Source: an uncultured Kocuria sp. (lineage in GTDB: Bacteria; Actinomycetota; Actinomycetes; Actinomycetales; Micrococcaceae). Taken from it: a DNA stretch of 64,000 bases. Positions within the stretch are counted from its first letter, which is position 1, and every line of letters starts with the position of its first letter. Below the pieces are notes generated by a model. The model searched no databases. It worked only from the letters and a program-made list of their open reading frames with translations, and had not been told where the DNA came from. This document shows, piece by piece, positions 26,913 to 36,566 of the stretch. The stretch lies in assembly GCF_947500125.1 (NCBI RefSeq), contig NZ_CANMRA010000001.1, positions 124,001 to 188,000 on the forward strand, written 5' to 3'. The position numbers were made by a program, and so were the translations under genes.

Positions 26913-27410
26913 ATGGCCGTCACCGCCTCCACCATCGTCCCCGCGCCCGTCGACCAGGTCGTGGTGACCTTCTCCGACGAGGAGTTCATCCGGCACGTGA
27001 CCCATCGCGCCGGGGCCACCCTGGAGTCGGTGGAGGTCGCCGGGGACGTCGAGGCCCAGTTCGCCGTGACCACGGTGCGGACCATGGCCGCGGACCGGCT
27101 GCCCGAGATGGCCCGGAAGTTCGTGGGCTCCTCGGTGCAGCTCACTCAGGTGGACACCTACCACACCGCCGACGCCGACGGCATCCGGGTGGTGCGCACC
27201 GAGATCTCCGTGGCCGCCCTGCCGGTCTCCGGCTCCGCGACCCAGACCCTCACCCCGCAGGGCGAGGCCACCGACGTGCACGTGCACTGCGTGGTGAAGG
27301 CCAATATCCCGTTCGTGGGCAAGATGGTGGCCGAGGCCGCCGAGCCGTTCATCGGCAAGGCCCTGTCCCTGCAGTCCCAGGAAGCCGAGGCCTGGCTCGC
27401 GAACCGTTGA
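26913..27410 (+). CDS. DUF2505 domain protein
   Basis: A 165-residue protein of the actinobacterial DUF2505 family, which has a START/polyketide-cyclase-like fold thought to bind a hydrophobic ligand. It starts MAVTASTIVPAPVDQVVVTF and has VVRTEISVAALPVSG and VKANIPFVGKMVAEAAEPFI. The ATG at 26913 has GAGGAG upstream; the longer track frame is promoter sequence shared with divergent mfd. No signal or membrane segment is visible. Its function is not known. Confidence 0.85.
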   Translation: MAVTASTIVPAPVDQVVVTFSDEEFIRHVTHRAGATLESVEVAGDVEAQFAVTTVRTMAADRLPEMARKFVGSSVQLTQVDTYHTADADGIRVVRTEISVAALPVSGSATQTLTPQGEATDVHVHCVVKANIPFVGKMVAEAAEPFIGKALSLQSQEAEAWLANR

Positions 27411-27523
27411 GCCCTTCGGTGCTTCCGCGGTCGCCCACCACTCCCGACAGGACAGTCAGCCCGATCACAGCACGGTCGTAGACTGACCTCTGATCTTCCC
27501 CGACGACGAACAGGAGTCCGACT

Positions 27524-28816
27524 GTGAGCGCAGCCGAGACGGACGAGCACGGGCCCGGGCTGGGCAACTTCCTCCGCAAGGACCTGGTGGGCGGCGTGCT
27601 GCTGCTGGTCGCGATGCTCTCGGCGCTCGTGATCGCCAACTCCCCCCTGGCGGAGGGCTACTTCGGTCTGCGGGACACCCACATCGGCATCGACTTCCCC
27701 GGCCTGGACCACACCGTGGGCGAGTGGGCCTCGGAGGGCCTGCTCGCGATCTTCTTCTTCCTGGTGGGCCTGGAGCTCAAGACCGAGTTCGTGGACGGCG
27801 AGCTGCGCAACCTCAAGAAGGCGATGCTGCCCATCGTGGCCGCCTTCGGCGGGGTGATCGTCCCGGCGCTGATCTACGTGGCCGTCAACCGGATCAGCAA
27901 CGCGGACCCGACCACCATCGACGGCTGGGCGATCCCCACGGCCACCGACATCGCCTTCGCGGTCTCGGTGCTCGCGGTGGTCGGGGCGTCGCTGCCCACG
28001 GCCATGCGCACCTTCCTGCTCACCCTCGCCGTGGTGGACGACCTCATCGCGATCGTCATCATCGCCTTCGTCTACACCGACGGCGTGCAGACCGAGTTCC
28101 TGCTGCTGGCCCTGGTCCCCCTGGCGCTGTTCTACGTCCTGACCCAGCGCTTCATGATCTTCTTCCTGACCCGGCCCTGGGCCGCGTGGGTAATCCTCAT
28201 GCCCATCGGCGTCCTCACCTGGCTCTTCGTGCTCGAGGCCGGCGTGCACGCCACCATCGCCGGCGTGCTGCTGGGCTTCATGGTCCCGGTGCTGCACGTG
28301 AAGCCCCGCGTGATCCGCGGCGACGTCCCCGAGCTGGGCCTCGCCCCCACGCTCGAGCACCGCTTCCGGCCGCTGTCCAACGGGCTGGCCATCCCGGTGT
28401 TCGCGTTCTTCGCCGCCGGCGTGGCCGTGGGCGGGGCCAACGGCGTGGTGACGTCCCTGACCGACCCCGTGGCGATCGGCATCGTCCTGGGCCTGGTGGT
28501 CGGCAAGCTGATCGGCATCTTCGGCGCCGCCTGGCTCATGGACCGGTTCACCCCGGCCACCAAGGACGACGACTACACGTGGCTGGACCTGGGCGGCCTG
28601 GCCATGGTGGCCGGCATCGGGTTCACGGTCGCGCTGCTCGTGGCGGAGCTGAGCTTCGGCATCGGCAACCCGCACAACGAGCACGCGAAGGTCGGCATCC
28701 TCACCGGCTCGGCGATCGCGGCCGTCATCGGCGGCACGCTGCTGGCCGTGCGCAACGCCCACTACAAGAAGCTGCGCGCCCAGGGCGTGGTGGTCGACAA
28801 GCTCGACGCCGTGTGA
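27524..28816 (+). CDS. nhaA: Na+/H+ antiporter NhaA
   Basis: A 430-residue, 12-helix antiporter that exports sodium (or lithium) in exchange for protons. EGLLAIFFFLVGLELKTEF, the TATDIAFAVSVLA crossover region and VVDDLIAIVIIA with the paired ion-binding aspartates are all intact. C-terminal MVAGIGFTVALLVAELSF is also typical. The GTG start is preceded by AGGAGT. It is a single gene, probably with its own promoter, that helps pH and salt homeostasis. Confidence 0.96.
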   Translation: MSAAETDEHGPGLGNFLRKDLVGGVLLLVAMLSALVIANSPLAEGYFGLRDTHIGIDFPGLDHTVGEWASEGLLAIFFFLVGLELKTEFVDGELRNLKKAMLPIVAAFGGVIVPALIYVAVNRISNADPTTIDGWAIPTATDIAFAVSVLAVVGASLPTAMRTFLLTLAVVDDLIAIVIIAFVYTDGVQTEFLLLALVPLALFYVLTQRFMIFFLTRPWAAWVILMPIGVLTWLFVLEAGVHATIAGVLLGFMVPVLHVKPRVIRGDVPELGLAPTLEHRFRPLSNGLAIPVFAFFAAGVAVGGANGVVTSLTDPVAIGIVLGLVVGKLIGIFGAAWLMDRFTPATKDDDYTWLDLGGLAMVAGIGFTVALLVAELSFGIGNPHNEHAKVGILTGSAIAAVIGGTLLAVRNAHYKKLRAQGVVVDKLDAV

Positions 28817-29464
28817 CTTCGGAGCCAACACACACGGCCGTCCACAGGGACCTACGAACTGATCCTGCCGAAGTAGAACACCCCAGCCCTCACTGGGCAC
28901 ATTTTCCCGACCATGAAAGACGTTCGGGCAACGGCCTTCACGCCACTGCTGGATAGGCTGGGGCGGTCGCTGACGTGGGACTGCGGCAGGAAGCCCTCCG
29001 CCTGTGCTCTGTTCAGGGAGCCGACCACGGTGCGCGTCCACTTCGCCGATGCGAACCACCTTGGACAACCAGGTAGCAACGAACACGTCAACGGGCCGCT
29101 GGACTGCCACGGCTCCCGTTGGCAGGTCAAGGAAGCCAGGCAGTCCCCTTTGAGCTGACACCATCAATCTCGCACCGGTTGGGAACGTCATCGTTGCACG
29201 CAGCATGAGATGACAACCAGTTTCCTCGTCTGCGGATAATGCTTCCCCCTGGAAACCTGACAAATATTGAGAGAATCGGCTCTCGCCCCCAGTGAAAGCG
29301 TGGTTGTCCCCACTTGTGTGGGTACTACGTCCTGAATGTTTGGAGTCTGATATGAGCGGACGCTCAAAGAGGCACGTCCGTCTCTGTGACGACTCACCGC
29401 TCGAAGTATCCGCGCTTTCTGGATCCTTGCGGACAGCGTCGCCATCACCATTCGGGGGGCTCGC
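28817..29464. other. Gene-free region before the AA5 oxidase
   Basis: About 650 bases without a credible gene. The 81- and 92-codon ORFs here lack ribosome sites and recognisable domains. Small hairpins occur near the 3' end, for example CCCAC-TTGT-GTGGG (about 29309-29322) and GAGCGGACGCTC (about 29355), so a structured leader is possible. It may also contain decayed mobile DNA, but I cannot assign it. Confidence 0.35.
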
Positions 29465-32098
29465 ATGCATCGGCATTGGAACACGCCACCAACAGTTCAT
29501 GGCGGGCAGGGGCACCGCAATGGGAGGATGAACGCGGCCGGAACGCCTCAGAGTCGTCCTGGAGCCCTGTGGGACTGGATACGTTCCTTGGCGCTCACAA
29601 TGGTCGTTCTGTTCGGCGCAACCTCTGTGCTGTTACCGCTTGCGCCGGCGGCCGCTGAACCCACCGAGCTGATCGTCAATGGCACGCTGGCCGAAGGCCG
29701 CACCGTGCCGACGTGTTTCCTGTCCGTGGGCTTTGGCACTCACAAAACGAAGGTCAAGATGACCAATGACGTGCCGGCGGGGTCAGCGACGGGCACCAGG
29801 TCCTACTCGATCAACATGACCTCCCACACCTCCGGTGACGTGAAGCTGATCCAGGACGAGGCCGCCGGATGCGCCCCGACCGTCAGTGCAGGCCAGAGCT
29901 ACGACGTCTCGGTCGACTACAAGTCCACCAGCGACAAGAACTCCATCACGGTCTTCGCCCACACCGCCGACGGTTGGGACTACTGGAAGGACCTCAAGAC
30001 GCTTCCCCCCAGCGCGGACTGGACCACCGCGCAGGCACGCATAGACAACGTCCCCGAAGGCGTGGACCGGCTCTCCTTCGGAGTCTCGCTGTACGGAGTG
30101 GGAGAACTCAAAACCACCAACTACTCCCTGATGGAAATCCCACCGCCACCACCACCACCCGGGGACGGAGAACTGATCGTCAACGGCTCGCTGAGTGCGG
30201 GGTCCACCGTTCCGACGTGTTTCCTGTCCGTAGGCTTGGGCACCCACCAGACGGAACGCACAATCGACACCGATGTGCCGGCGGGGTCAGCGACGGGCAC
30301 CAGGTCCTACTCGGTCAACATGACCTCCCACACCTCCGGTGACGTGAAGCTGATCCAGGACGAGGCCGCCGGATGCGCCCCGACCGTCAGTGCAGGCCAG
30401 AGCTACGACGTCTCGGTCGACTACAAGTCCACCAGCGACAAGAACTCCATCACGGTCTTCGCCCACACCGCCGACGGTTGGGACTACTGGAAGGACCTCA
30501 AGACGCTTCCCCCCAGCGCGGACTGGACCACCGCGCAGGCACGCATAGACAACGTCCCCGAAGGCGTGGACCGGCTCTCCTTCGGAGTCTCGCTGTACGG
30601 AGTGGGAGAACTCAAAACCACGAACTACTCCCTGAAGCAGGTTGCGCTGGAGACTCCGCCCGGATCACAGGATCCAGCGCTGATCGGCTCTTGGGAAGTC
30701 CTCGAGAACCCCTTGCCGGTGCGCGCCATCCACTCGACTCTGCTGGAAGACGGTCGGCTGCTGCTGATCGCCGGATCCGGCAACGACGGCAACGACTTCG
30801 CCGCAGGGACCTTCAAGGCCGTGGTGTGGAACCCAGGAGACAACAGTTTCACGGACGTCCCGGTGCCCTACGACATGTTCTGCGCCGGACACGTCACCCT
30901 GCCCGACGGGAAGGTTCTGCTGGCCGGCGGCACACAAGCCTTCCCGACAGGTGGGGAAGGACCCAACGCCTTCGAAGGCTCCAAGTTCAGCTACTACTTC
31001 GATCCGGCGGACAACCAGTTCCACCCGGTGACCGACATGGCCGGAGCACACTGGTACCCAAGCCTGACCAAGCTTGGCAATGGTGACGTCTGGGCCGCCG
31101 GGGGCCTCAATGAAACGGGAGACGGCACAACCCTGACCGAGCTGTTCCAATATTCATCGATGAGCTGGTTGCCGCAGAGCAGCGTGCCGCAGACCTGGAG
31201 CTACTGGGGGACCTACCCACACATGTTCCTGCTGGACGACGGGAAGATGTTCTACACCGGTGGTCACACATTCGGCAATGGGTTGCCCGGGACCGGGGCA
31301 TCCATCTATGACTGGAAGACCGCCCAAATATGGGACGTTCCGGGATTGCGAGAAAAGGACATGCGAGATCAAGCGGGCTCGGTGTTCATCGGCCCCGCCC
31401 AGGATCAACGGCTGATGATCGTGGGCGGGGGCAACACCGACACCAACAACCCGGCAATCAATCTCGTCGACATCATCGACCTCAACGCCCCGGAGCCGAC
31501 CTTCGAGCCTGGTCCTAACCTGCCCGGGCCGGGCAAACTGTACGTGAACCTGATCAATCTCCCGGACCGCACAGTATTGGCCGCCAACGGCGCCCAGTAC
31601 AACCGCTCCGGCGACGTCCTCACGGCAGCCGTGTACGACCCGCAGACCAACAACTGGCTCTCCATAAACCCGGATCCCACGGGACGGAACTACCATTCGA
31701 GTTCCGTCCTGCTGCCCGATGGCCGGGTAGCAGTGCTTGGGTCCAACCCTGCCGACAACTCATTTGAACTCCGGATCTCCGTCTACAGCCCCTCGTACCT
31801 GCACCGCGGGGAAAGGCCGCAAATTACGCAGGCTCCGGAAACTGCGGGGTACGGAGACATCCTGAATCTGGAGGTAGAGGGGGAGGTAACCGCAGCGTCG
31901 TTGATGGCACCGATGTCCTCGACCCACCAGACCGACACCAATGCCCGTCTCATCGATCTGCCCCTGGCCGGATCCGGAAGTTCCCGGACCGTCCAGGTGC
32001 CAGACAACCCCAACCTAGTGCCTCCGGGCCCCTACATGCTGACCGTCCTCGATGCGGACGGCGTTCCCAGCCAGGCCAAGTGGGTGAGGATCTCATGA
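29465..32098 (+). CDS. Secreted AA5 copper-radical oxidase with duplicated N-terminal modules
   Basis: An 877-residue exported protein. A signal peptide (about residues 40-62, ending APAAAEP) is followed by two beta-sandwich-like modules, a Pro-rich linker between them and a C-terminal galactose-oxidase/glyoxal-oxidase kelch propeller with an early-set domain. All copper and cofactor residues are present: Cys473 (DMFCAGH) for the Tyr-Cys crosslink with Tyr531 (HWYPS), axial Tyr743 and ligand His744 (RNYHSS), and His821 (SSTHQTD). It should oxidise alcohols or aldehydes with O2, producing H2O2, like Streptomyces GlxA. The start could be 29465 or the ATG at 29528, whose Shine-Dalgarno would be too close. 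Its stop overlaps the next gene. Confidence 0.87.
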   Translation: MHRHWNTPPTVHGGQGHRNGRMNAAGTPQSRPGALWDWIRSLALTMVVLFGATSVLLPLAPAAAEPTELIVNGTLAEGRTVPTCFLSVGFGTHKTKVKMTNDVPAGSATGTRSYSINMTSHTSGDVKLIQDEAAGCAPTVSAGQSYDVSVDYKSTSDKNSITVFAHTADGWDYWKDLKTLPPSADWTTAQARIDNVPEGVDRLSFGVSLYGVGELKTTNYSLMEIPPPPPPPGDGELIVNGSLSAGSTVPTCFLSVGLGTHQTERTIDTDVPAGSATGTRSYSVNMTSHTSGDVKLIQDEAAGCAPTVSAGQSYDVSVDYKSTSDKNSITVFAHTADGWDYWKDLKTLPPSADWTTAQARIDNVPEGVDRLSFGVSLYGVGELKTTNYSLKQVALETPPGSQDPALIGSWEVLENPLPVRAIHSTLLEDGRLLLIAGSGNDGNDFAAGTFKAVVWNPGDNSFTDVPVPYDMFCAGHVTLPDGKVLLAGGTQAFPTGGEGPNAFEGSKFSYYFDPADNQFHPVTDMAGAHWYPSLTKLGNGDVWAAGGLNETGDGTTLTELFQYSSMSWLPQSSVPQTWSYWGTYPHMFLLDDGKMFYTGGHTFGNGLPGTGASIYDWKTAQIWDVPGLREKDMRDQAGSVFIGPAQDQRLMIVGGGNTDTNNPAINLVDIIDLNAPEPTFEPGPNLPGPGKLYVNLINLPDRTVLAANGAQYNRSGDVLTAAVYDPQTNNWLSINPDPTGRNYHSSSVLLPDGRVAVLGSNPADNSFELRISVYSPSYLHRGERPQITQAPETAGYGDILNLEVEGEVTAASLMAPMSSTHQTDTNARLIDLPLAGSGSSRTVQVPDNPNLVPPGPYMLTVLDADGVPSQAKWVRIS
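29771..30130 (+). repeat. Internal duplication, copy 1 of a 360-bp repeat
   Basis: This stretch of the AA5 oxidase gene recurs at an offset of exactly 504 bases (168 codons) with only a few base differences. It encodes most of the first accessory module, including SGDVKLIQDEAAGCAP and GWDYWKDLKTLPPSADW. Confidence 0.95.
30275..30634 (+). repeat. Internal duplication, copy 2 of a 360-bp repeat
   Basis: The second copy encodes the second accessory module, preceded by a linker of seven prolines. The sequence just before the repeat (about 29680-29770 against 30184-30274) is clearly related but diverged. This suggests an older duplication later homogenised by gene conversion. Confidence 0.95.
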
Positions 32099-32736
32099 AT
32101 ACCAGAATACGAATCCGACTCCGACTCGCAGTCGCCGCGAGCACTGCGATGCTCCTGATACTCCTGGCAGGCCTGGTGTGGCAGTCCGGTGCCATCGGCG
32201 GCCCGCAGCCGACGGCACACGCGGTGGGGCACGAAGCCCCTGGCGCCACCCCGTCGGCTGGCCCCGGAAACGGCGGTGATTCCGGGCCGGAAAGCTTGGA
32301 ACAGGTGGCCAGCCGGGACCACGGGCGCAAGCTTCCGCCGGAGGCCCAGGGGGCCCGGTTGAGGGACGTCGCCAGTCAGAAGGGCCCGGGCGACCGTCGA
32401 TCTTCCAAAGCGCGCAACAGGACAGAAGGTCTGACCGAGCGCCGGGACATCAAACCCGAGGAGGTCCTGGGTGACGTGTCGCGACGGGCACCAGGAGGTT
32501 GTCTGTCCGAGTACGGCGAGGACGGCCAATGCCTTCCGGCGGTCCCCCCGAGCATGGCCAAGCACGTGCAGGAAATGAAGGACGCAGGCCTGGATCCAAA
32601 CACCATGGAGCACCGTTGGACTTGTGCCGAGGTGCGCGAATACTTCTCGGAGGGGATCAAGGTCAGAAGTGCAGGCAAGGATCCACAGCAGTTGGACGCG
32701 AACAAGGACGGTGTCGCCTGCGGCCCCGGCGATTGA
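32095..32736 (+). CDS. Membrane-anchored Excalibur calcium-binding protein
   Basis: A 213-residue protein with an N-terminal hydrophobic segment (about 10-35, signal or anchor), a long charged low-complexity middle and a C-terminal Excalibur domain: TCAEVREYF followed by DANKDGVACGPGD, the DxDxDGxxCE-like calcium motif. The ATG (32095) overlaps the oxidase stop as ATGA, with GAGG six bases upstream, so it is translationally coupled to the oxidase. Acting as a surface partner or anchor for the oxidase is inference. Confidence 0.8.
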   Translation: MNTRIRIRLRLAVAASTAMLLILLAGLVWQSGAIGGPQPTAHAVGHEAPGATPSAGPGNGGDSGPESLEQVASRDHGRKLPPEAQGARLRDVASQKGPGDRRSSKARNRTEGLTERRDIKPEEVLGDVSRRAPGGCLSEYGEDGQCLPAVPPSMAKHVQEMKDAGLDPNTMEHRWTCAEVREYFSEGIKVRSAGKDPQQLDANKDGVACGPGD

Positions 32737-33025
32737 GCACCCATTGCTTGTCCATTACCTTCCCGGCCGCGAGCTGGCCGGCCCGTTGCCCCCACTCAGC
32801 TTGTCGTTCGACCTGTGGTTCGCAGGTCATCCGCGCTGGTGGGGCGCAGCCGGGTCGTCTTATGGGAGCGTGGTGGGCAGCTCTGGCATCGATTTTCGCC
32901 GCTCAGGGAGCACCGTCCAGGCCGGGGTGAAAGCTTACAGATTTCCAGCCGTGGGGAATTTCTGGCGAATGCACTCTATCTTGCGCAACCCGTTGGTCAT
33001 TTCCTAAAGCACTCCATTAGTAAGA

Positions 33026-33066
33026 CTGTGAGGGTCAGGTGTTCCCGGGCGTCCTGACCCTCACAG
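33026..33066 (+). terminator. Hairpin after the oxidase-Excalibur operon
   Basis: CTGTGAGGGTCAGG (33026-33039) pairs perfectly with CCTGACCCTCACAG (33053-33066) around a 13-base loop. It lies about 290 bases past the Excalibur stop. It may terminate the operon or mark the IS110 boundary; no U-tract follows. Confidence 0.55.
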
Positions 33067-33278
33067 CGATCACCCCGTGGGGCTACCTTGGTGCCGAAGG
33101 TGCTCTCGCAGTATCCTGATCCGCAATCCGATCGACCCCAGCTCGGTGTCATTCCTCGGACTTCTCGGTTGTTCGGGAGCACCTCCGGCGAAGCCCATCG
33201 GTCTCGCCGGAACCACGTGACCCAAGAAGGGCCTGACGGGAATCCGTCTCATTACTGTCGTGTCCGGGTGTCTGGTTC

Positions 33279-33310
33279 GGCCGAGGGCAACCAATTGTTG
33301 CTGCTCGGCC
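33279..33310 (+). ncRNA. Hairpin in left end of decayed IS110 (bridge-RNA remnant?)
   Basis: GGCCGAG pairs with CTCGGCC and the inner GCAAC with GTTGC around a CAATT loop, ending 14 bases before the transposase start. IS110-group elements encode the bridge RNA exactly here, so this may be a remnant of it. Judged by eye. Confidence 0.35.
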
Positions 33311-33324
33311 TCAAGAGGCCCGCG

Positions 33325-34406
33325 ATGAAGGACCCCGCCAGCTCCTCGTCCCCGGTCGTTATCGGCGGGGTCGACATGCACAAGGATCTGCACATGGCCG
33401 CGGTGATCGATGCCTGCGACACCGTCATCGCCGCCCAGGCGATCTCCACTGCCCGCGCCGGCTGCCGGTCCATGTTGCGCTGGATGCGTTCCTTCAGGGA
33501 CATCGCCCGGATGTGAGTGGGGTGCTCCGGCTCCTACGGTGCCGGGCTGCTGTGCCACCTCGAGAACGCCGGGATCGAGGTCGTGGAAGTCACCACCGGC
33601 GACCACGCCAAACCGGCTCCTGCGCGTCGTCGACAACCCATCGACGCGTAGAACGCCGCCCATGCCGCCTTCGCGCGCCGGCGCACCGTGACCCCGCGGG
33701 CACGCGACGGGATAGTCGAGTCCCTGCGCGTGCTCAAGGTTGCCCGCAAGTCCGCTATCCACACCCGGCGCACTGCCCTGCAGCTGATCCAGATGCAGAT
33801 CGTCTCCGCTACGGACGAGCTGCGGGACCAGCTGCGCAACCTCACTCGGATGCAGCTGATCCGCATCCTGGCCGCCTGGCGCCCGGACGTCACCGGGTTC
33901 CGGGATCCCGTAGTGGCTACACGAATCGCGATGAGGTCCATGGCCCGGCGCTATCTGGAACTCCACGACGAGATCGCCGACCTCCAGCAACTCATGCACG
34001 CCCTGGTCGAAGAACTCGCACCGGACCTGCTCCCCCGCCCGAGCTGATGTCTACGAGGCCGCGGCGCAATTGCTGATCACCGCCGGGACGCCCCCGATCG
34101 GCTCACCAGCAGGTCTCCTTCGCCATGCCTTGCGGGCTGGCACCGTTGCCGAGGTCCTTGGGCAAGACCACCCGGCACCGACTCAACCGGGGTGGAGACC
34201 GCTTCGCCAACAGCGCCCCGCACATGATCGCGGTCGTGCGCTGGCACCTGGACCCGGTGACGAAGGCCTACGTGGCTGGGAAGATCGGTGAGGTCCACTC
34301 CAATCCCGAGATCTTCACGTGCCTCAAGCGCTCCATCGCCCGGAGGGTCTACTGCCCACTGCGCAACCAACAACGCCAAGCCGGACAAACCCTCATCGCC
34401 GCTTGA
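33325..34406 (+). pseudogene. IS110-family transposase, frameshifted remnant
   Basis: Three ORF fragments in different frames together cover a DEDD transposase. The N-terminus starts at ATG 33325 with VVIGGVDMHKDLHMAAVID and breaks near 33515. A middle part (33688-34047) has ESLRVLKVARKSAIHTRRTALQL. The C-terminus (about 34125-34406) has GKTTRHRLNRGGDRFANS and the usual RYIAREVY-like end. At least two frameshifts make it non-functional. It differs from the intact IS110 copy at 20 kb, so it is a separate insertion. Confidence 0.85.
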
Positions 34407-34655
34407 CACGTAGAAGGGCGTTCGCGGCTTGCTGTCCGAGGTCAAGCTGATCCGTAACGAGGGACCCTGGGAATCGATTGACCGACAGCAGGTTGCGGTG
34501 GCCGAGTATGGTTCGCCAAACAGCGGCCTCTCACCTTTTAAAATGGGAGCGCGGGGGGGCGTTGTCGTACGGACGCGGGTTCAGGTCGGCTTTCCCGAAG
34601 CACGTCACACCGTGCATTTCCTGCACCTCGGCCCAGCGGATTAGGGCCGAGTCGT

Positions 34656-35771
34656 TCATAGGACGTCCGTGTTGCCGCGTTGCTTGAGTGAGGCCACGGC
34701 GTCCTTCACCCGCTGCGCGTGCTCCTGCGTAGTCACCAGCATTGCGTCGGGGGTGTCGACGACGACGATGTCCTCCACCCCGATCAGCGCGATCAGTCGA
34801 CCGGTGTCGGAGACGACGATGCCAGTGGAACTGTCGGCGAGTACCCGACTGTTGTCGCCAAGAACGGTGACGCGCGGGTCGCTTTGCGGGTCGACGTGGT
34901 TGAGCCGGCTGATCGCGGCGAAGTCTCCGACGTCGTCCCAGGTGAACGTCGCAGGCACCATGGCCACGTCTCCGGCGGCGGCGGCCGGTTCGGCCACGGC
35001 GTAGTCGATGGCTGTCTTGGGAAGTTCAGGCCACACCCGGTCCACCACGCTGTCCTGGGCCGGGGTGCCCCACGCGTCGGCGATCTCGGCCAGACCGGCA
35101 TGCAGCGTGGGTTCGTTGTTGGCCAGATGACGCAGCATCAGCCAAGCCGGTGCCACGAACATTCCGGCATTCCACGTGTAGTTGCCGCTTTGCACGTAGG
35201 CGCGGGCTGTAGTCTCGTCCGGCTTCTCCACGAATTGCTCGACCTGGAGGGCATGCGGTGCGTCATCGAGACCGAGGGGAGCTCCGGCGCGGATGTAGCC
35301 GAAGCCGGTGGCAGGGGAACTCGGTGGAATACCGATGGTCACGATCCGTCCCGAGGCCGCCACCGCGATCGCCTCCCGGACGACGCACTGAAACGCCCCA
35401 ACGGGCTCGATGACGTGGTCCGCGGCAAAGGACCCCACGATCGCGTCCGCATCTCGACGCTCGATGAGCATGCAGGCCAGACCGATCGCCGCCGCAGAGT
35501 CCTTCGGCGACGGCTCGAGCACCAGATCGGATTCGCATACCTCGGGCAACTGGGCGCAGACCGCGGGAGCGTGCGTGCGCCCGGTCACGACCATGACCCC
35601 GGTGGCACTGAGTCCGGCGAGCCGATCATAAGTGGCCCGCAGCAAGGACGAGCCCGATCCGGTCAAGTCCAGCAGGAATTTTGGGGCATCAGCCCGGGAA
35701 AGCGGCCACAGCCGAGAGCCGACTCCACCAGCCGGGATGAACGGGTAGAAATGCGAGAGCGAAGAGGTCAC
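34656..35771 (-). CDS. manC: Mannose-1-phosphate guanylyltransferase
   Basis: A 371-residue nucleotidyltransferase forming GDP-mannose from mannose-1-phosphate and GTP. FYPFIPAGGVGSRLWPLSRADAPKFL is the pyrophosphorylase signature, and FVEKPD and WNAGMFV are family motifs. There is no C-terminal isomerase domain, so it is the short actinobacterial form. I prefer the GTG at 35771 (VTSSLSHFY, with GAGG just upstream) to the track start at 35780. GDP-mannose supplies Gmd/Fcl 21 kb away and mannosyltransferases of the exopolysaccharide locus. Confidence 0.92.
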   Translation of the reverse strand: MTSSLSHFYPFIPAGGVGSRLWPLSRADAPKFLLDLTGSGSSLLRATYDRLAGLSATGVMVVTGRTHAPAVCAQLPEVCESDLVLEPSPKDSAAAIGLACMLIERRDADAIVGSFAADHVIEPVGAFQCVVREAIAVAASGRIVTIGIPPSSPATGFGYIRAGAPLGLDDAPHALQVEQFVEKPDETTARAYVQSGNYTWNAGMFVAPAWLMLRHLANNEPTLHAGLAEIADAWGTPAQDSVVDRVWPELPKTAIDYAVAEPAAAAGDVAMVPATFTWDDVGDFAAISRLNHVDPQSDPRVTVLGDNSRVLADSSTGIVVSDTGRLIALIGVEDIVVVDTPDAMLVTTQEHAQRVKDAVASLKQRGNTDVL

Positions 35772-35889
35772 GAACCTCACGATACGGCTCGTCAGAGGGC
35801 CTTGTACCTTTGGTGCGGAACACTACGCAATGGCCGATCCGCCGAGCCGGGTACGGCAGCCCTACGCGATACCGACTCCGCGGCACGGC

Positions 35890-36468
35890 TCAGCGGGAGT
35901 GGAACCGCTGCTGCGCCTCGAGCAGGCCCTTCTCGACGAGCTGTTCGACCGCGTCGGCGGCGTCGTCGAGCAGGAAGGGCAGCTCCTTGCCCTCGGTGGA
36001 GGAGAACGGTTTGAGCACGTACGAGGCTGCGTCCATCCGGCCCGGCGGCCGGCCCACACCCACGCGCACCCGGTAGTAGTCCTTGGTGGACAGGGCCTTG
36101 GACATGTCCCGCAGGCCGTTGTGCCCGCCCTCTCCTCCGCCGATCTTGAGCTTCAGGGCGGCAAAGGGAATGTCGATCTCGTCGTGCACGGCGATGACCC
36201 GCTCGGCGGGAATGCCGTAGAACTTGGCGAGGCCGGCCACGGGGCCGCCGGAGGTGTTCATATAGGTCATGGGCTTGGCCAGCACCACCCGCGGCCCGCC
36301 CGGGCGCAGCCGCGACTCGAGGACCTGGGCACGGACCTTGTGAACCTTGAAGGTCCCGCCGAGACGGGAGGCGAGCTCGTCGAGGACCATCTGCCCCACG
36401 TTGTGGCGGGTGCGGGCGTACTCGGGGCCGGGATTTCCCAGCCCCACGACCAGCCATGCGTCGGACAT
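35890..36468 (-). CDS. pth: Peptidyl-tRNA hydrolase
   Basis: A 192-residue housekeeping enzyme that frees tRNA from prematurely released peptidyl-tRNA. [18 protein letters not shown] carries the catalytic His and Asn, followed by [39 protein letters not shown] and VGVGRPPG. The ATG at 36468 has GGAGG six bases upstream. It follows rplY by about 100 bases on the same strand, the common actinobacterial rplY-pth order. Confidence 0.97.
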   Translation of the reverse strand: MSDAWLVVGLGNPGPEYARTRHNVGQMVLDELASRLGGTFKVHKVRAQVLESRLRPGGPRVVLAKPMTYMNTSGGPVAGLAKFYGIPAERVIAVHDEIDIPFAALKLKIGGGEGGHNGLRDMSKALSTKDYYRVRVGVGRPPGRMDAASYVLKPFSSTEGKELPFLLDDAADAVEQLVEKGLLEAQQRFHSR

Positions 36469-36566
36469 CGGTGCCTCCATCGAAGGTGAGAAGTGTGCTG
36501 TCATGCGAAGTGCGGGACGGCCCGGAAGCCGCCCCGCACTCCGGAGGATCAGTCGAGCGGTGAGGC

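Larger units (their letters stand above)
32737..33324. other. Gene-free region, operon end and decayed IS110 left end
   Basis: I see no gene in the 590 bases after the Excalibur gene. The first part is unassigned. The second part holds a terminator-like hairpin and then what is probably the non-coding left end of the decayed IS110 copy. Confidence 0.4.

Noticed and set aside
28852-29158. Short ORFs of 81 and 92 codons between nhaA and the AA5 oxidase
   Set aside because: No Shine-Dalgarno, no recognisable domain, and they overlap on opposite strands.
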